Of a stretch of 64,000 nt of DNA, positions 1 through 8,726 are shown piece after piece. Both the position numbers and the translations under genes were made by a program. Position 1 is the stretch's first letter, and each line of letters begins with the position of its first letter. The stretch comes from Alphaproteobacteria bacterium (GTDB taxonomy: Bacteria > Pseudomonadota > Alphaproteobacteria > Micavibrionales > Micavibrionaceae). The stretch is from NCBI GenBank assembly GCA_028289285.1, contig JANQRF010000002.1, positions 1,178,001 to 1,242,000 on the forward strand, in the 5' to 3' direction. A model generated the notes under the pieces. It ran no database searches. It had not been told where the DNA came from and was given only the letters and a program-made list of their open reading frames with translations.

Positions 1-1749
1 CGTCAGCGTGTGCAGGATAACAGGGCGGTCACCGAGTTTGGCCTTGCCCTTGTCATCAACCCAGATGGTGGTGTGGTTCATCCATTTATCATCATCGCGC
101 TCGGTAAAGTCTTCGCGCGCGTGCGCGCCGCGACTCTCGGTCCGATTAACAGCGGAATAAAGCGTCGCCACGGCCTGACCGAGCAGATTATCCAGCTCCA
201 GCGTTTCCACCAGATCGGTATTGAAAATCATAGAGCGGTCTTCGATTGATAAGTCAGCTTTACCCGCAAATGACTTATCAATTTTCTCGCAGCCTTCCTG
301 AAGCGTTTCGCCTGTGCGGAAGACGGCAGCATGGTCCTGCATCGTACGCTGCATGTCGTCACGCAGGTCGGCCGTGCGGGTGCCGCCTTTCACATTCCTG
401 AAGTGGTCGAGACGGTCCAGCGCCTTGGTCCCATCATCACTTCCAAACGGTTTATGCGGCGCGCCGGGCGCAACGGTTTCAGCGGCGCGGATCGCCGCAG
501 CGCGGCCAAACACCACCAGGTCAAGAAGCGAGTTGGAGCCAAGACGGTTCGCTCCGTGCACGGAGACACAGGCCGCTTCGCCGATCGCCATCAGGCCGGG
601 CACAATTTTATTCGGATCATCGTTTGTCGGGTTTAAAACTTCCGTGCGGAAATTGGTCGGAATGCCACCCATGTTGTAATGCACAGTTGGTAGAACCGGG
701 ATTGGTTCTTTCGTGACATCCGCGCCTGCAAAAATGCGGGCAGATTCGGCAATACCCGGCAGGCGGGAGTGAATAATATCCGGATCCAGATGCATCAGGT
801 TCAAATGAATATGATCATTGCGATCCCCCACCCCGCGCCCTTCACGGATTTCAATGGTCATAGACCGGGAGACCACATCACGGGAGGCCAGATCTTTCGC
901 GCTCGGTGCATAGCGTTCCATGAAGCGCTCGCCTTCACTATTGGTCAGATAACCGCCTTCCCCACGCACACCTTCTGTAATCAGGCAGCCTGCGCCGTAA
1001 ATCCCAGTCGGGTGAAATTGTACAAACTCCATATCCTGCAGCGGCAGACCTGCGCGTAACACCATCGCATTCCCGTCGCCCGTGCAGGTATGGGCAGAGG
1101 TGCAGGAGAAATAGGCGCGGCCATACCCGCCTGTGGCGAGAATGGTTTGATGCGCACGGAAGCGATGAATGGTTCCATCATCCAGGTTCCAGGCCATCAC
1201 GCCCAGACATTCACCTTCATCATTCATAATCAGATCAAGCGCAAAATATTCGATAAAAAACTCGGCGCGGTGTTTCAGCGCCTGCTGATACAGCGTATGC
1301 AAAATCGCATGCCCCGTCCGGTCGGCCGCTGCGCATGTCCGCTGCGCCGTACCTTCTCCATAATGGGTGGTCATACCACCAAAGGCACGCTGATAGATTT
1401 TTCCTTCGGCCGTGCGTGAAAACGGCACGCCGTAATGTTCGAGCTCATAGATCGCCGGGATCGCTTCGCGGCACATATATTCAATCGCATCCTGATCGCC
1501 GAGCCAGTCAGAGCCTTTAATCGTATCGTAAAAATGAAAGCGCCAGTCATCCTCACCCATATTGCCAAGCGCCGCTGAAATCCCACCCTGCGCAGCAACC
1601 GTATGCGAACGGGTCGGAAAAACTTTTGAAATTAGAGCTGTGCGCAGGCCCTTCTCCGCGCAGCCAAATCCGGCGCGCAAACCTGCTCCACCAGCTCCGA
1701 CAACAACAACGTCATATTCATGATCTATGATTTCGTAATTTTCAGTCAT
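1..1749 (-). CDS. sdhA: Succinate dehydrogenase flavoprotein subunit (3' end outside window)
   Basis: This is the catalytic FAD subunit of respiratory complex II, which oxidises succinate to fumarate and passes electrons to the iron-sulfur subunit. Translating from the ATG at 1749 gives 583 codons that are still open at base 1. Family members have about 590-600 residues, so only the last dozen or so are missing. Visible motifs are the dinucleotide-binding [10 protein letters not shown], the covalent-flavin histidine in [10 protein letters not shown], the substrate-site segment [11 protein letters not shown] and the C-terminal [13 protein letters not shown]. The start lies one base after the sdhD stop (TAA G ATG), so the order is sdhC-sdhD-sdhA. 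sdhB would be expected just beyond the left edge. The assignment is certain. Confidence 0.98.
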   Translation of the reverse strand, partial: MTENYEIIDHEYDVVVVGAGGAGLRAGFGCAEKGLRTALISKVFPTRSHTVAAQGGISAALGNMGEDDWRFHFYDTIKGSDWLGDQDAIEYMCREAIPAIYELEHYGVPFSRTAEGKIYQRAFGGMTTHYGEGTAQRTCAAADRTGHAILHTLYQQALKHRAEFFIEYFALDLIMNDEGECLGVMAWNLDDGTIHRFRAHQTILATGGYGRAYFSCTSAHTCTGDGNAMVLRAGLPLQDMEFVQFHPTGIYGAGCLITEGVRGEGGYLTNSEGERFMERYAPSAKDLASRDVVSRSMTIEIREGRGVGDRNDHIHLNLMHLDPDIIHSRLPGIAESARIFAGADVTKEPIPVLPTVHYNMGGIPTNFRTEVLNPTNDDPNKIVPGLMAIGEAACVSVHGANRLGSNSLLDLVVFGRAAAIRAAETVAPGAPHKPFGSDDGTKALDRLDHFRNVKGGTRTADLRDDMQRTMQDHAAVFRTGETLQEGCEKIDKSFAGKADLSIEDRSMIFNTDLVETLELDNLLGQAVATLYSAVNRTESRGAHAREDFTERDDDKWMNHTTIWVDDKGKAKLGDRPVILHTLT

Positions 1750-1750
1750 C

Positions 1751-2128
1751 TTATAAAGCTATCGTTAAAACACTAAAGATACAGGCCACGGAAAAGGCAA
1801 TGAAAAATAATTTCTGTCCAATCAACTTCGCCATACGCAGGACCTTGCAACTGATATAGTCCTCGACGATCACCTGACTACCCAAAACTGCGTGATAAGA
1901 GATATTTAAAATTAGCAAAATCGTTAGAACTGCATTCACAGGTTCGGCAAGCCAGAGCACAAACTCAGACTGGTTCACCCCGCGCAAATGCATCACAGAA
2001 TAGATAAACCAGATAATGAGAGGGATATTCGCCAGAGCCGTTAAACGCTGCGCCATCCAGTGCTCTGCCCCGTGATGCGCGGAACCCAATCCTTTTGCTT
2101 TGGCGATATCTGATTGAATGCGGTCCAT
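1751..2128 (-). CDS. sdhD: Succinate dehydrogenase membrane anchor subunit D
   Basis: A 125-residue integral membrane subunit that, with SdhC, anchors complex II and forms the heme b and ubiquinone sites. Three hydrophobic helices are visible. The segment [15 protein letters not shown] matches the family's heme-histidine and Asp-Tyr quinone region. I start it at MDRIQSD (ATG 2128), which has an AGGGG Shine-Dalgarno about five bases upstream and sits one base after the sdhC stop. A longer frame from 2152 would overlap the end of sdhC and has no ribosome site. The neighbours sdhC and sdhA make the identity safe despite the weak sequence conservation of this family. Confidence 0.92.
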   Translation of the reverse strand: MDRIQSDIAKAKGLGSAHHGAEHWMAQRLTALANIPLIIWFIYSVMHLRGVNQSEFVLWLAEPVNAVLTILLILNISYHAVLGSQVIVEDYISCKVLRMAKLIGQKLFFIAFSVACIFSVLTIAL

Positions 2129-2129
2129 C

Positions 2130-2531
2130 TTACCCCTGCCACGCACAGGCACACCACCAGGTCATGGATGTGAGCGCCGCCGCACTCAAAAGCACAACCC
2201 AGTTTGCGATAGCCGCATTTTTTAGTTTAAAGAGAAAGCCTAAATCCCAGAACATGTGCCTTATGCCGTTACACATGTGATAATACAGCGCGAAAGAAAA
2301 GCCGAACATCACAATCGTGCCAATCGGCGTATTGGCCAGCGCCATGATCATATCAAAGTATGCAGGCGCAAAAGCTGCCGTGATCAACCAAAGCCCCGCC
2401 ATGACGGTTCCAACGACCAAAACGGCGCCGCTCGCGCGGTGAGAAATTGACATGAGCGCTGTCATGGGAAGCCTGTAAACCTGCAGATGTGGGGAAAGGG
2501 GGCGCTTTGAATCAGTTGTCATGACAAGCAT
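2130..2531 (-). CDS. sdhC: Succinate dehydrogenase cytochrome b556 subunit
   Basis: Membrane subunit C of complex II, 133 residues, with three predicted helices. The N-terminal RPLSPHLQVYRLP followed by SISHRASG is the classical SdhC signature; the Ser and Arg of the latter sit at the quinone site. HMCNGIRHMFWD is the heme-ligand motif. Two in-frame ATG codons (2531 and 2522) are possible and neither has a strong Shine-Dalgarno, so the start is uncertain by three residues. It is the first gene of the sdhCDA operon here, and the promoter should lie in 2532-2585. Confidence 0.95.
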   Translation of the reverse strand: MLVMTTDSKRPLSPHLQVYRLPMTALMSISHRASGAVLVVGTVMAGLWLITAAFAPAYFDMIMALANTPIGTIVMFGFSFALYYHMCNGIRHMFWDLGFLFKLKNAAIANWVVLLSAAALTSMTWWCACAWQG

Positions 2532-2585
2532 GATACGCCCAAAGCGGGCATTTTCAAACCCTAAAAAATCAATGGAATAAAGACG

Positions 2586-3101
2586 TTAGGATGTTTTATC
2601 CGGAAAGAATTTCATCGCTACGCCGTTAATGCAGTAGCGCAAACCTGTCGGCGGTGGACCATCTTCGAACACATGCCCAAGATGAGAGCCGCAATTGGAG
2701 CAATGGACTTCGGTGCGCGCATAACCGATTTTGTAATCAGTGGAGGTCCCAACTGCCTCAGGACGGATTGGATCCCAAAAAGACGGCCAGCCAGTGCCAC
2801 TTTCAAATTTATGGTTATTGGAAAACAGCTCTTGCCCACAGCCTGCGCAATGATATATCCCGGCGCGACTTTCTTTTTCCAATGGCGAGGAACAGGTCGG
2901 CTCCGTGCCTTCCATGCGCATAATCCGGTACTGCTCTTCGGTGAGACGTTCCCGCCATTCTGCATCTGTCAGTTTAAAAGGAAAATCTTTCATCGCCCGC
3001 TCCGATTTTTTAAGGCCAAACAAATCAAACGCAAAAGCCTTACTGCTCACAGTAAGCGCAGAGACTCCGCCTAAAAAACCTATAAAATTCCGCCTGTTCA
3101 T
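2586..3101 (-). CDS. msrB: Peptide-methionine (R)-S-oxide reductase with Tat-like signal
   Basis: Reduces methionine-R-sulfoxide in oxidised proteins. The 171-residue product begins MNRRNFIGFLGG and then a hydrophobic stretch ending AFA. This twin-arginine-type leader points to export, whereas many MsrB proteins are cytoplasmic. The mature part carries the MsrB fold, with zinc cysteines C85/C88 (YHCAGCG) and C134/C137 (HCSNCGSHLGHVF), the SGTGWPSFW motif and the catalytic C157 in RYCINGVAMKF. The family more often has RYCINSASL there. C70 in EPTCSSPLE could be the resolving cysteine. It lies between asd and sdhC on the same strand, with a 61-base gap to asd. Confidence 0.93.
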   Translation of the reverse strand: MNRRNFIGFLGGVSALTVSSKAFAFDLFGLKKSERAMKDFPFKLTDAEWRERLTEEQYRIMRMEGTEPTCSSPLEKESRAGIYHCAGCGQELFSNNHKFESGTGWPSFWDPIRPEAVGTSTDYKIGYARTEVHCSNCGSHLGHVFEDGPPPTGLRYCINGVAMKFFPDKTS

Positions 3102-3162
3102 CTCACTTATACCTTTCTTTGATATAAGTTTATTCGGTAAAGAAACAAGAAGAGTTACAGGC

Positions 3163-4185
3163 CTAAGCCGCTGCTTTTAAGTAATTTTTTGTTAACTCTT
3201 CTGCAATCTGTATGGCGTTCAGCGCCGCGCCCTTTCTGAGATTATCGGACACGCACCAGAAATTCAGCGTATTGGGCTGGCTGGCATCTTCGCGGATACG
3301 GCTGACGAATACATCATCTTCACCTGCGATTTCGGCAGGTGTGACATATTCCATTTCACTTTCAAGATCGATGACCATCACACCAGGTGCATCTTTCAAA
3401 ATCTTTTTGGCTTCTTTTGCGCTGATTGGATTTTTAAATTCAACATTCACCATCTCAGAATGGCCGATAAAAACCGGCACACGTACGCAGTTTGCACATA
3501 CCTCAATAGCCTCATCGAGAATCTTTTTAGTTTCAACAACCATCTTCCATTCTTCTTTGGCCTGCCCGTCCTCCATGAACACATCAATTTGCGGGATGAC
3601 GTTAAACGCCATTTGTTTTTGAAAGACGTTTTTGTCTACGCTATCATGCACAAAAAACTTCCGCGACTGATCGAACAGCTCATCCATACCGGGTTTTCCC
3701 GCCCCGGAGACAGATTGATAGGTCGACACGATCACACGCTTGATCGTTGCAACATCGTGCAAAGGCTTCAACGCCACCACCATCTGGATGGTCGAACAGT
3801 TCGGATTGGCGATAATATTTTTCTTTGTATGACCCGCAATCGCCTGCGGATTTACTTCCGGTACGACCAGCGGCACATCCGGGTCCATACGAAAATGGCT
3901 CGTATTATCAATAACGATTGCACCTGCTGCCGCAGCCTTAGGCGCAAATTCCGCCGAGATTTTAGCCCCCGGAGAAGACAGAACAATATCCGTGCCTTTA
4001 AAGTCAAACTTAGCAAGGTCCTGAACTTTCAGGTCTTCATCTCCAAAAGAGACTTCTTTGCCTACAGAACGCTCTGAGGCCAGCGCCACAACATCACTGA
4101 CCGGAAAATTCCGCTCATGCAAAATACCCAGCATTTCATGCCCGACATTCCCGGTTGCACCCACCACTGCTACTTTATATGCCAT
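3163..4185 (-). CDS. asd: Aspartate-semialdehyde dehydrogenase
   Basis: Converts aspartyl phosphate to aspartate semialdehyde with NADPH, the shared step to lysine/diaminopimelate, threonine and methionine. The 340-residue length is normal. GATGNVGHEML at residues 9-19 is the nucleotide-binding loop, and NPNCST places the catalytic cysteine at C130. The arginine and histidine substrate-binding segments are also present. The start ATG at 4185 faces a divergent hybrid kinase at 4260, so both promoters share 4186-4259. No lysine riboswitch is apparent in that 74-base gap. Confidence 0.97.
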   Translation of the reverse strand: MAYKVAVVGATGNVGHEMLGILHERNFPVSDVVALASERSVGKEVSFGDEDLKVQDLAKFDFKGTDIVLSSPGAKISAEFAPKAAAAGAIVIDNTSHFRMDPDVPLVVPEVNPQAIAGHTKKNIIANPNCSTIQMVVALKPLHDVATIKRVIVSTYQSVSGAGKPGMDELFDQSRKFFVHDSVDKNVFQKQMAFNVIPQIDVFMEDGQAKEEWKMVVETKKILDEAIEVCANCVRVPVFIGHSEMVNVEFKNPISAKEAKKILKDAPGVMVIDLESEMEYVTPAEIAGEDDVFVSRIREDASQPNTLNFWCVSDNLRKGAALNAIQIAEELTKNYLKAAA

Positions 4186-4259
4186 TGTCTTACTCTATCC
4201 TTTTCTGTCTATCTGTTTGTGATAAGATATTAACACTATAAACGACAAGCCTTTTTTCC

Positions 4260-6542
4260 ATGAGTGACGCATCTCCTATTCCCTATGAAGACATGCCGGT
4301 TGGCGTTTTGGTGATCCGCCGCGACCGTCAAGAGCTTGCCATTCTGGAAGCTAATAAATCCATGCGATTAATGCTTGGCGGGCCCGTCAAAGGCAAAACG
4401 CTGGAAGAAGCCTGGCCCGCCGAAGAGGTGATCGCTCTTGGCAAAAAACTCAAAAGCCCGACTCCGCCGGAGAGTGCAACCTTGCCTGTCCGCGCCGGGC
4501 CGGAGATAAAATGGACCCTTGTCTCCATTGCCGAAACACTTTACGGCAATCAGGACGCCTATATTTTCTGGGCAACCGACATCACCGACAGCAAAGCTAT
4601 GGAAAGCGATCTGCGCGCAGCTGCCCAGGCTGCCGACGCCTTGGCCGAGCAAAAATCAAACTTCCTGGCAACAATGAGCCATGAAATCCGTACACCTATG
4701 CAATCTGTTTACGGGCTTTTGGAACTGATTGAACAGGCACAGCCGCCAAGCGATATCCTGACTATGGCCAAAACAGCTAAGGATTCGGCCAGCGGGCTTT
4801 TAGAAATTCTGGATGATGTTCTGGACTTTGCCAAAATGGATGCAGACCAGCTTGAACTGGATTTATTTGAAGTGCCTGTCCGTACGCTTGTGCGCGGGAT
4901 TAACGAAGCCCTTGCGGTCAAAGTCCAAGGCAAACCGGTTGAGCTACGCGATGACATTACCGAGGATGTGCCTTTTGTCATTGTCGGTGACCCAAAACGC
5001 TTACGCCAGATCATCATGAATCTTATGAGTAATGCGATGAAATTCACACATGAAGGCTCTGTCACGATTGGCGTGTCTAAAAATATTAAAGCGATTCAGC
5101 CTGCTGAAGGGCGTGTTGGGTTGCGCTTTGAAATCACAGACACAGGCATTGGTATGAGCGAAGAGGTTGCAGGACGTTTGTTCAAAGCTTTCACGCAAGC
5201 GGATAATTCAACCTCCCGTAAATATGGTGGAACCGGGCTCGGGCTTTCAATTTCGAAAAAACTTGTTGAATTAATGGGCGGTCAAATCAGCGTCGACAGT
5301 GAAGAAGGCAAAGGCTCCACCTTCTGGTTTGAAATCCCGACCGAAGAAGTAGATATTGATGCGAACGTACTTGAAATGCCAGAATTGGACGGTATTTCTG
5401 TACTATCAGTAGAAGATCATCCGCAAGGCGCAAAAGAAATTGTCAAATCTCTTAAATCGATGGGCGCGAATGTTGAAAGCTGCCCGACCTATAAAGAAGC
5501 GCTTGAACTCATCAAACGCCGACCCTTTGATGTAGGCGTTATCGATCAGGGTCTGCCGGATGGTCTCGGACTTGACCTGATTCGTGAAATCATGGAGATC
5601 CGCCCTTTTATGGGCCTGCTCATGTATACAGTACGTGATGATGCAGGGCTTCAACATACACTTCAATCTTTAGGTGTTGCCTATCTGACTAAACCGGCGA
5701 GCCGGATCGGTCTTGGGGAAGCCGTTCTCGATGCGGCAGCAAAATACGACAAGATGCAAATTGAAGGTCCAACAAAACTTCTGATTGCAGAAGATACAGA
5801 ATCTGTACGCGATGTACTTTCCCGCCAGCTGGATATGCTGGGGGTAGATGCTGACTTTGCCGAAAACGGTGCAGAGGCTCTCACCGCTATACGTAGCGGA
5901 GAGTACGGTATTTTGATTACCGATCTGCACATGCCTGAAAAAGACGGCTATGCCGTGGTCCGTGAAATCCGTATGGATGATGAAAAATTGGAGCGGCATT
6001 TCCCGATTATTGCCATGACAGCCGATGTTCAAATGTCGCAGCGGCAAACCTATATGGGGCACGGGTTTGATGAATGCCTATTAAAACCGGTCTCTCTTGG
6101 CCACTTCAAACGGCTCCTCGTGCGTTGGGGGTTACTACAGGCGAATGACGATGCATCCCCGACGGAAGAAACAAAAGATGCGCCAAATACAGCCACTCAA
6201 ATTGAATTTTCAGCGATTGATAAAGATGCGCTTGTTCAAATGATGGGCTCAATGGATGAAAGTACAATTGAAATGCTGGGTATGTTTGTCGACATGACGG
6301 AACCACTCATTGAAAAAATCAAGCAAGCCCATCAGGATCAAGCCTTAAGCATTTTAATGGAGCATGCTCACAGCCTGAAAGGCGCCGCACGTTCAGCCTG
6401 TGCCAACAAGCTTGGCGATCTGGCTTCCGATCTACAAACGCATATTGAACATGGTGGTGACCAAATTGATTCTCTATGTGCGCAAATCCCGGAAGAGTTT
6501 GAACGGGTTAAAATTGAAGTTGCAGCGCTAAAAAGTGCTTAA
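4260..6542 (+). CDS. Cytoplasmic hybrid sensor histidine kinase (HisKA-HATPase-REC-REC-Hpt)
   Basis: A 760-residue phosphorelay kinase with no membrane segment or signal peptide. Residues 1-120 look like a PAS-type sensor. HisKA follows, with phospho-acceptor H141 in [13 protein letters not shown], then an HATPase_c domain with its N box and GTGLGLSISKKL. Receiver 1 runs about 380-490 with D429 in VIDQGLPDG; it has a Gln where Met/Leu is usual and may be atypical. Receiver 2 runs about 500-625 with D555 in ITDLHMPEKDG. A C-terminal Hpt domain has H704 in HAHSLKGAA. The full internal relay implies an unlinked output regulator. The stop abuts tail-to-tail on the pilus cluster at 6543. The ligand is unknown. 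Confidence 0.92.
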   Translation: MSDASPIPYEDMPVGVLVIRRDRQELAILEANKSMRLMLGGPVKGKTLEEAWPAEEVIALGKKLKSPTPPESATLPVRAGPEIKWTLVSIAETLYGNQDAYIFWATDITDSKAMESDLRAAAQAADALAEQKSNFLATMSHEIRTPMQSVYGLLELIEQAQPPSDILTMAKTAKDSASGLLEILDDVLDFAKMDADQLELDLFEVPVRTLVRGINEALAVKVQGKPVELRDDITEDVPFVIVGDPKRLRQIIMNLMSNAMKFTHEGSVTIGVSKNIKAIQPAEGRVGLRFEITDTGIGMSEEVAGRLFKAFTQADNSTSRKYGGTGLGLSISKKLVELMGGQISVDSEEGKGSTFWFEIPTEEVDIDANVLEMPELDGISVLSVEDHPQGAKEIVKSLKSMGANVESCPTYKEALELIKRRPFDVGVIDQGLPDGLGLDLIREIMEIRPFMGLLMYTVRDDAGLQHTLQSLGVAYLTKPASRIGLGEAVLDAAAKYDKMQIEGPTKLLIAEDTESVRDVLSRQLDMLGVDADFAENGAEALTAIRSGEYGILITDLHMPEKDGYAVVREIRMDDEKLERHFPIIAMTADVQMSQRQTYMGHGFDECLLKPVSLGHFKRLLVRWGLLQANDDASPTEETKDAPNTATQIEFSAIDKDALVQMMGSMDESTIEMLGMFVDMTEPLIEKIKQAHQDQALSILMEHAHSLKGAARSACANKLGDLASDLQTHIEHGGDQIDSLCAQIPEEFERVKIEVAALKSA

Positions 6543-7241
6543 TTAAGGACAGGTTCCGTTTTCATCGCCGTCCGTGTCACCATTATAAGCGCCCGCAGCA
6601 CTTGGCTGAATGACCATCCAAACACGGAAACACGTTGAATTGTTCGGACATTTTGGATCCGCCGCATCTGCCGTACTTGTCATTTCAATTTGACCGCCAG
6701 AGGCATCTACCACATCAGCTTCACATTCGGAGAATTCATCATCCAGTTTAGACATTGCTGTTTGTAAAAACGCATCCGTTTTATCCGTTTGCGTATAAAA
6801 GAATACGCCGTCTGTACCGCTATAATAGGTAAATTCTTCAAAAAGATCTGGTGGTGGAGCTAAAAATTTTCCCTGCGTGGATGCAAAAATATCTCCATGA
6901 TCATTACTATTACCAGGGTTGCCTGGACATCGCGCATTTCGCACCTGATTATTGGCATCCGGACTGTTAAGATAAGAACTGCTTGGATTAATCGGATAAG
7001 GGAAGTTAATTGTACCGATCAGTCCCGAATCGCCCCCCGGATAGATCAAAACACATTCTTGTATGGAAGAGCGGATAAAATCGATTTGTGTTTTCAATGC
7101 CGTGAAAGCTTCAAAGGAACGTTGTGAACTAGCCTGCTGACTGGAAGGCTGCATAAATGTCACGGTTAATGCTGCCAGCAAAGCAATCGCAATTAGAATA
7201 TAAACAAGAGCACTTCCAGATTGGTTTTTATATCTTTTCAT
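6543..7241 (-). CDS. Pilin-like protein 1, last gene of the pilus cluster
   Basis: A 232-residue protein with a short positive leader (MKRYKNQSG) followed by SALVYILIAIALLAALT, a single N-terminal hydrophobic helix as in type IV pilins. The rest is a polar, Cys-containing (six or more) globular domain. A prepilin-type cut after the Gly is plausible, but Glu at position 5 of the mature protein is missing (Tyr there). Start ATG 7241 is preferred because AGGA lies about nine bases upstream; the longer frame from 7277 begins inside a terminator hairpin. It is paralogous in layout to the next gene upstream. It could be a minor pilin or pseudopilin; the pilus substrate itself was not identified. 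Confidence 0.7.
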   Translation of the reverse strand: MKRYKNQSGSALVYILIAIALLAALTVTFMQPSSQQASSQRSFEAFTALKTQIDFIRSSIQECVLIYPGGDSGLIGTINFPYPINPSSSYLNSPDANNQVRNARCPGNPGNSNDHGDIFASTQGKFLAPPPDLFEEFTYYSGTDGVFFYTQTDKTDAFLQTAMSKLDDEFSECEADVVDASGGQIEMTSTADAADPKCPNNSTCFRVWMVIQPSAAGAYNGDTDGDENGTCP

Positions 7242-7261
7242 CACCACTTTTCCTGATATCA

Positions 7262-7294
7262 AAAAACCGGCCTTCATACTTCAGGCCGGTTTTT
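7262..7294 (-). terminator. Rho-independent terminator between the two pilin-like genes
   Basis: A perfect ACCGGCCT/AGGCCGGT stem with a short loop, flanked by A and T runs, lies just after the stop of pilin-like gene 2. On the minus strand it is followed by six T residues. It would limit transcription into pilin-like gene 1, suggesting the two genes are not expressed at equal levels. The hairpin is symmetric enough to act weakly on the plus strand too. Confidence 0.8.
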
Positions 7295-7313
7295 ATTTTA
7301 AATCTTTTTATGC

Positions 7314-8018
7314 TTACCGTTCAAGAATAACGGAGAAAATAACATAAGCTGCGCTACCACCATTGATATTTGCATCTTCAAAACACCCTGTCGGCTGCCC
7401 GTCAAATTCATTCCCAGCCGGAGACATGTCTGGCTCATCACCTTGCGGAAAGGTGTCTCCAACTTCAAAATCATCTTCAACAAGGTTATTGGTAAGGTCC
7501 AATGCCGGGATTGATGTAGAGCCTATGAATTCTTCATTGATGCGGCTGCAGATTGTCTGGGAAATGCCTGGTAAGAAAGCTATTAAATCGTTTCCGGCCG
7601 TTCCTGTGCGTCCAATCTGAGGTACTTCAAAATTATAATTGATATACCATCTGCCACTATATGCACTGGTCATAGCATCTTCGGGTGCTGTCTGATACAC
7701 AGCACCGCCACCGCTCGGATGGAACACACGCTGATTAGAAGAAGCATCATTAAAGTCTCCAGCGGCCGGACTTTCAAATCCGATATCTTCTGCTCCCATT
7801 CCACCAAGTACCATACGCACAACAGCTGTTCTGAGCGCCGTTGGATGCTGTGTAATTGTTGCTGAATTCAAAGCAGAACTTTCACGTTCCGTTGATCCGG
7901 ATCCAGATCTAGTCGATTGCGTTACTGCATAAGAAAGGGCAGCAAACAGCGCCACAGCAATCAAAATCAAGAAGAGAACATTCCCGCTCTCACTGTGTGT
8001 ACGATAATCAGACTCCAT
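7314..8018 (-). CDS. Pilin-like protein 2
   Basis: A 234-residue protein with leader MESDYRTHSESG and then NVLFLILIAVALFAALS, a pilin-like hydrophobic N-terminus without Glu5 (Leu there). The remainder is a polar, Ser/Thr/Asn-rich domain with few cysteines. I chose ATG 8018 because GGAGGA lies eight bases upstream; that Shine-Dalgarno overlaps the alternative ATG at 8033. The motif SG-x-x-L-x-x-ILIA-x-AL-x-AAL is shared with the downstream gene, so the two are probably a divergent pair. Likely a minor pilin or pseudopilin of the adjoining machine. Confidence 0.72.
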   Translation of the reverse strand: MESDYRTHSESGNVLFLILIAVALFAALSYAVTQSTRSGSGSTERESSALNSATITQHPTALRTAVVRMVLGGMGAEDIGFESPAAGDFNDASSNQRVFHPSGGGAVYQTAPEDAMTSAYSGRWYINYNFEVPQIGRTGTAGNDLIAFLPGISQTICSRINEEFIGSTSIPALDLTNNLVEDDFEVGDTFPQGDEPDMSPAGNEFDGQPTGCFEDANINGGSAAYVIFSVILER

Positions 8019-8096
8019 TTGCATTTCCTCCATGACTAAATATACGAGACAAAGTGTAACAATTTGAAACAGATAAACAATCTTTTTCCTAACGAC

Positions 8097-8627
8097 TTAT
8101 GTAGGATTTTCCACAGAAACCTTACTAACCTTAAGTGCAACACCAAGCTTTTCCTGCTTACATTCCCGCCCGACACATAGCTTATCAACAGCTAGGCGCC
8201 AATCCGCTCCCCCGACCTGAACATGCCCGAGAATTTCCCGAAACTCTGTAAAACGTGCTGTTGTAGCCGCACTTATGAATAATGTAGAACCGCGCGCATT
8301 GATTTTGAGCCCCCGATAGATTGCAGAGAGCTCTTCTGCAAATTTTTTAACCTCCGCAGGAGGCACCGCTACTTCCTTAATCGTGGGGACATTCGGCTTT
8401 AATGCGTCCAGCTCCTGTAATTCTGTTCTAAACTCTGTTAAAGCCTGCACTTGAATAGTTGTATAGAGCCCTAAAGCGGCTGCCATCGCCCAGGCAATAC
8501 CAGCCGCAATCAACACAGTCTGACCTGCATTTTGAGGCAGATTTTCTAAAAATGCATTCAGATCACCTGTTGATTTCGGATCAACGAGCTTTTTGAAAAC
8601 TGTTAAGTCTATGTTTTTAAAATCCAA
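8097..8627 (-). CDS. Bitopic inner-membrane pilus assembly protein (PilO-like position)
   Basis: A 176-residue product with a cytoplasmic N-terminus, one membrane helix at about 37-58 and a periplasmic remainder that starts with a coiled-coil-prone stretch and continues into a small alpha/beta domain. That layout and its place after the PilN-like gene fit the PilO/GspM role in an alignment subcomplex, but I see no diagnostic motif. The apparent start is TTG at 8627 with AGGA unusually close; no ATG is available nearby, so the start is uncertain. About 98 AT-rich bases separate it from the gene upstream, in which I see no gene. Confidence 0.6.
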   Translation of the reverse strand: MDFKNIDLTVFKKLVDPKSTGDLNAFLENLPQNAGQTVLIAAGIAWAMAAALGLYTTIQVQALTEFRTELQELDALKPNVPTIKEVAVPPAEVKKFAEELSAIYRGLKINARGSTLFISAATTARFTEFREILGHVQVGGADWRLAVDKLCVGRECKQEKLGVALKVSKVSVENPT

Positions 8628-8726
8628 ATCCTGAACCCCAATAATTTACTTTTTTTGCAATCTCTTAAAATTTTATACAATTTTTCTTAATTTGGCATGA
8701 GTATTTCGTCAAAATTATCTAAAATT

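Noticed and set aside
3460..4077. 205-codon frame antisense to asd, and similar long antisense frames over pyrB, purM and sdhA
   Set aside because: All are shadows of conserved genes whose motifs are unambiguous on the sense strand.
4186..4259. CtrA box (TTAA-N7-TTAA) upstream of the hybrid kinase
   Set aside because: Only one half-site is present. I looked in other intergenic gaps as well and found no convincing full site.
7242..7277. Upstream start for pilin-like gene 1
   Set aside because: It begins inside a terminator stem; the downstream ATG has a ribosome site and gives a normal pilin leader.
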